Shown here: positions 62,201 through 64,000 of the stretch, piece by piece
Numbering within the stretch: the stretch's first letter is position 1
Layout of the letters: every line of letters begins with the position of its first letter
Assembly (NCBI RefSeq): GCF_000003815.2
Contig: NC_049996.1
Coordinates: 9,326,715-9,390,714 of the forward strand
From: Branchiostoma floridae
Taxonomy: Eukaryota; Chordata; Leptocardii; Amphioxiformes; Branchiostomatidae
Direction of reading: 5' to 3'
Length of the DNA stretch: 64,000 bases
Translations under genes and position numbers: made by a program
The notes under the pieces: model-generated
What the model was told of the DNA's origin: nothing
Databases searched by the model: none
The model's input: only the letters and a program-made list of their open reading frames with translations

Positions 62201-63654
62201 GATAATGCATTTATTAATTTATTTATTAGGAAATGTCAACGTGTATTCTATCCACAGATCGTAGACACTCATCATCACCGTCCAGACCACAACAAACACC
62301 ACCGGGGCACCTGAAACAATATGTCCTTTAGGATCACTGTTAACTACTAAAAAAAAATAAAATGTTGGACAAGTATGTTCTATTCACAGATCGTACACAC
62401 TCATAAGTTCATAACCACCGTCCAGACCACAACGAACACCACCGGGGCACCTGAAACAATATGTCCTTACTAATAGAATCACTGTTAACTACTAAAAAAA
62501 TAGAATGTTGGACAAGTATGTTCTATCCACAGATCGTACACACTCATAACCACTGTCCATACCGCAACGAACACCATCGGGGCACCTGAAACAATATGTC
62601 CGTTAGGATCACTGTCGACATGTCAAGTACTACAAAGATAGAATGTTGGACAATGTATATTCTATCCACAGTTATATAACAGCACGATTACACTTTTGCC
62701 TTCGGGAGTAAGCTTCAACTCCGATGGGGGGTTTGTTTTTGGCCGAAGTATGTGTGTTTTTGTGTGTTTGCCCCTGCATGTACTAGTATATCTCAAGATA
62801 CTTTTGATCGATTTGTTTGAATGACCCTGTGGTATTGATGTCTGCCATACATGTAGTTCATGTTCAATGACATCAATTTGAAACACCTGGCGCAGCTTAA
62901 AACTTGTTGAGCATGAACTGTTATATTACCTTGTAGTCATGTCTACCGTGGATTAGCCTCTTCGCGGGGGCATACTATATGATGCTTTTTGCTGCCGGGG
63001 TGATCTTTCGCACCCGGTAGGAATTTTGCGCGGAGGAGTTTCAGCCAGTCGGATTTTAATTAGCCATCTAATCAATAACTCCTACCAGATGAAACTCCTC
63101 CGCACAAAATTTCTACCGGGTTCGAACGATTAATCCAGGGGCAGAAGTTACTATTAAAGGGTGATAAAACTATGGTTAAGACATTAAGAAATTTAGAAAA
63201 CTCCTTCTGTAATAACCTCAGATTTCTAAACTTAGGGCCGGGTTTTGTGGTAACAAAAATAGAAATGTGTACGTAAAACTATACAAAAATATTAATAGTC
63301 TCTTTACGTCTTATGTAGTTTGGCGTCTTCTATATCATACTTTTCGTTCCCGAAAGCTGCCCGGCCGGGCCTCGGTTTGGACGGTGACTATATCTGCATG
63401 AGACCTTCCATGTTCACGTTACATATCGTACTTAGGCATGGTAGGTACTGCTTACCCCAGCCGATCACATAAAAGACAGTGAGACTGGAGATGTGTCTCA
63501 TCACAGCCACCACACAGCGCACGTAGAGGAACAGCCCCTCAATCAGCATCCAGAAGATGTTCGTCAGGCTGAAGTACTGCAGCAGGACAACCAGGCCTCG
63601 GCACACTGCGGGCTGGGGAGGGCAGAGATCCGTAGTGTTCATGTGGCAAGACAC
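59068..63654 (-). CDS. Class B1 (secretin-family) GPCR, CRF/DH44-receptor-like, 3' part
   Basis: A G-protein-coupled plasma-membrane receptor for a peptide hormone. Six exons in the window (63654-63456, 61815-61685, 61125-60935, 59911-59776, 59615-59574, 59238-59068; 870 nt) join in phase to 289 residues plus stop. The hormone-binding domain, TM1 and TM2 lie beyond the right edge. Visible are ECL1; the TM3 Cys (AVCRG) and NIFWMLIEGLFLY; TM4 GWG; the ECL2 CW pair; TM5; TM6 LLPLLGLT; TM7 QGLVVSIIYCF then TNDEV; and a 56-residue tail. The VLLPLLG, LLFFVDP and YCF..NDEV stretches most resemble CRF/diuretic-hormone-44 receptors, but subfamily is not settled by eye. The third intracellular loop is unusually long, with roughly 35-40 extra residues. 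The intron before the TM4 exon holds five partial copies of that exon. Confidence 0.9.
59330..59530. repeat. Tandem duplication in the last GPCR intron
   Basis: AATATCTATT ... CCTTGCGAATTTCATAC ... TCTACATTTCTTATTACTTG occurs at 59331 and again at 59439 (unit about 108 bases), with small indels. Confidence 0.75.
59574..59615 (-). CDS. GPCR exon: 42-nt TM7 exon
   Basis: GLVVSIIYCFTNDE, flanked by TTCACAG and GAG|GTAGGC. A 42-base TM7 exon is a hallmark of class B GPCR genes and strengthens the family call. Confidence 0.93.
59776..59911 (-). CDS. GPCR exon: TM6, ECL3, TM7 start
   Basis: Acceptor CGACTACAG, donor ACACAG|GTGCAC; reads KALRALFVLLPLLGLTNLLF and ends STQ. Confidence 0.93.
60935..61125 (-). 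CDS. GPCR exon: TM5 end and long ICL3
   Basis: Acceptor CCTATAG, donor ATAAG|GTCAGT; 63 codons. After VTKIKDD, where class B receptors normally pass quickly to RKA...TLVLLPLLG, it has a long hydrophilic insert including LKDGTSNMAAAAVPKKPGEM. Confidence 0.88.
61685..61815 (-). CDS. GPCR exon: TM4, ECL2, TM5 start (the functional copy)
   Basis: Acceptor GTTTCAG, donor CTTCTG|GTAATT; completes the Gly of GWG and reads APVVFVAVW ... KPCWHH ... ISGPIVGALL. Only this copy of the repeated acceptor region continues through ECL2 to a donor. Confidence 0.92.
61767..62680 (-). repeat. Tandem array of partial GPCR exons (acceptor plus TM4 start), six copies
   Basis: GGCACCTGAAAC (reverse of the acceptor and first codons) occurs at 61811, 61976, 62141, 62306, 62446 and 62581, spacings 165, 165, 165, 140 and 135. 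Each copy carries GTTTCAG and the first ~45 coding bases of the TM4 exon, then diverges into unit-specific AT-rich sequence. Copies 1 and 3 share one variant and copies 2 and 4 another, so a 330-base dimer duplicated. The intronic parts of the three 165-base units are nearly identical. Confidence 0.92.
62992..63144. mobile_element. Foldback (MITE-like) element in a GPCR intron
   Basis: CTGCCGGGGTGATCTTTCGC and GGTTCGAACGATTAATCCAG...GGCAG are inverted. Inner arms ACCCGGTAGGAATTTTGCGC / ACAAAATTTCTACCGGGT and GGAGGAGTTTCA / TGAAACTCCTCC pair closely, giving arms of about 52 bases. Confidence 0.85.
63222..63388. mobile_element. MITE-like foldback, copy 5
   Basis: The right end is intact (CCGGCCGGGCCTCGGTTTGG after TTTTCGTTCCCGAAAGCTGC). 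The left end is truncated or decayed (CTAAACTTAGGGCCGGGTTT). It is in the GPCR intron just downstream of the TM3 exon. Confidence 0.65.
63456..63654 (-). CDS. GPCR exon: ECL1, TM3, start of TM4
   Basis: Acceptor GATTTTAG, donor TGGG|GTAAGC. Contains the glycosylation sequon NTT, the conserved Cys at the top of TM3, the TM3 Glu of the class B core (LIEGLFLY) and VIGW. Confidence 0.9.
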
Positions 63655-64000
63655 CTAAAATCTTAGCCACAATATTCATGATAAGAATAGCATTACTTTA
63701 AATATCCGATCTGAAAGCACAGGTAAAGCATACATAGAGCGTACTTTCATGAAAAAATATCATGCTTTAAAGTGTATTTAAAGACTGGAAGGAGCCCTAC
63801 TCTTTTCGATAAGACAAGCAATATTTCAAAAATCTTAATTTAAAGCTCACATAAAACATTCGTTAAGCACATTCTCATAAAAACCACCACCTTTTCGCAT
63901 GATCTAATGCGTGCTTAACGACTGGATATCGTTTAGTGTATAGACTCTTCAGTACTGTCACAATGATTATCAATTGCATCGATGAGCAAGTTCTTTTCTA

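Noticed and set aside
61936-62680. Five mutually exclusive alternative TM4 exons
   Set aside because: Each copy runs into a stop soon after TM4 and has no evident donor, so they cannot serve as alternative full exons; they are better described as decoy or poison starts.

Overview
This window looks like animal nuclear DNA. It has AT-rich spacers, several spliced genes with GT-AG introns, tRNA-derived SINEs, the tail of a non-LTR retrotransposon, many short foldback (MITE-like) elements, minisatellites and microsatellites. Gene content and repeat style suggest an invertebrate deuterostome, most likely amphioxus (Branchiostoma). That assignment is inference and was not tested by alignment.

Three genes are well supported, all in the right third, and their exons join in frame with consistent intron phases. 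(1) Minus strand, 45628 to 41124: a complete seven-exon alpha-2,8-sialyltransferase of the ST8Sia family (370 aa; Golgi type II membrane enzyme), with a poly(A) signal 70 bases past the stop. (2) Plus strand, 51284 to 57390: a complete eight-exon seven-pass PAQR protein, closest to PAQR3 (341 aa), with the expected S/H, D and HxxxH metal-site residues. (3) Minus strand, from beyond the right edge to 59068: the 3' two thirds of a class B1 (secretin-family) GPCR, closest by eye to CRF/DH44 receptors. It covers the first extracellular loop and TM3 through TM7 to the cytoplasmic tail. The sialyltransferase and PAQR genes diverge; the PAQR and GPCR genes converge, about 1.7 kb between stop codons.

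The left 40 kb is mostly repeat-derived or featureless. The best gene there is a small minus-strand four-exon gene at 8.7 to 8.07 kb. It would encode an unrecognised single-pass microprotein of about 77 aa behind a housekeeping-type promoter. Weaker candidates are a spliced locus at 30.3 to 31.5 kb, a promoter plus non-coding first exon at 25.0 to 25.2 kb, and a GC-rich island at 36.7 to 37.8 kb.

The most unusual structure is in the GPCR gene. The intron before the TM4 exon holds five extra copies of the splice acceptor and the first ~45 coding bases of that exon, on 165-bp (then 135 to 140-bp) repeat units. Transcription meets all five before the true exon. Other notable items are an insertion in the GPCR's third intracellular loop, a five-copy MITE family with GGGCCCGGCCGGG-type ends (one copy lies next to the GPCR stop codon), two related foldbacks in one PAQR intron, and linked minisatellites at 24.0 to 24.6, 26.5 to 27.0 and 38.3 to 38.9 kb.
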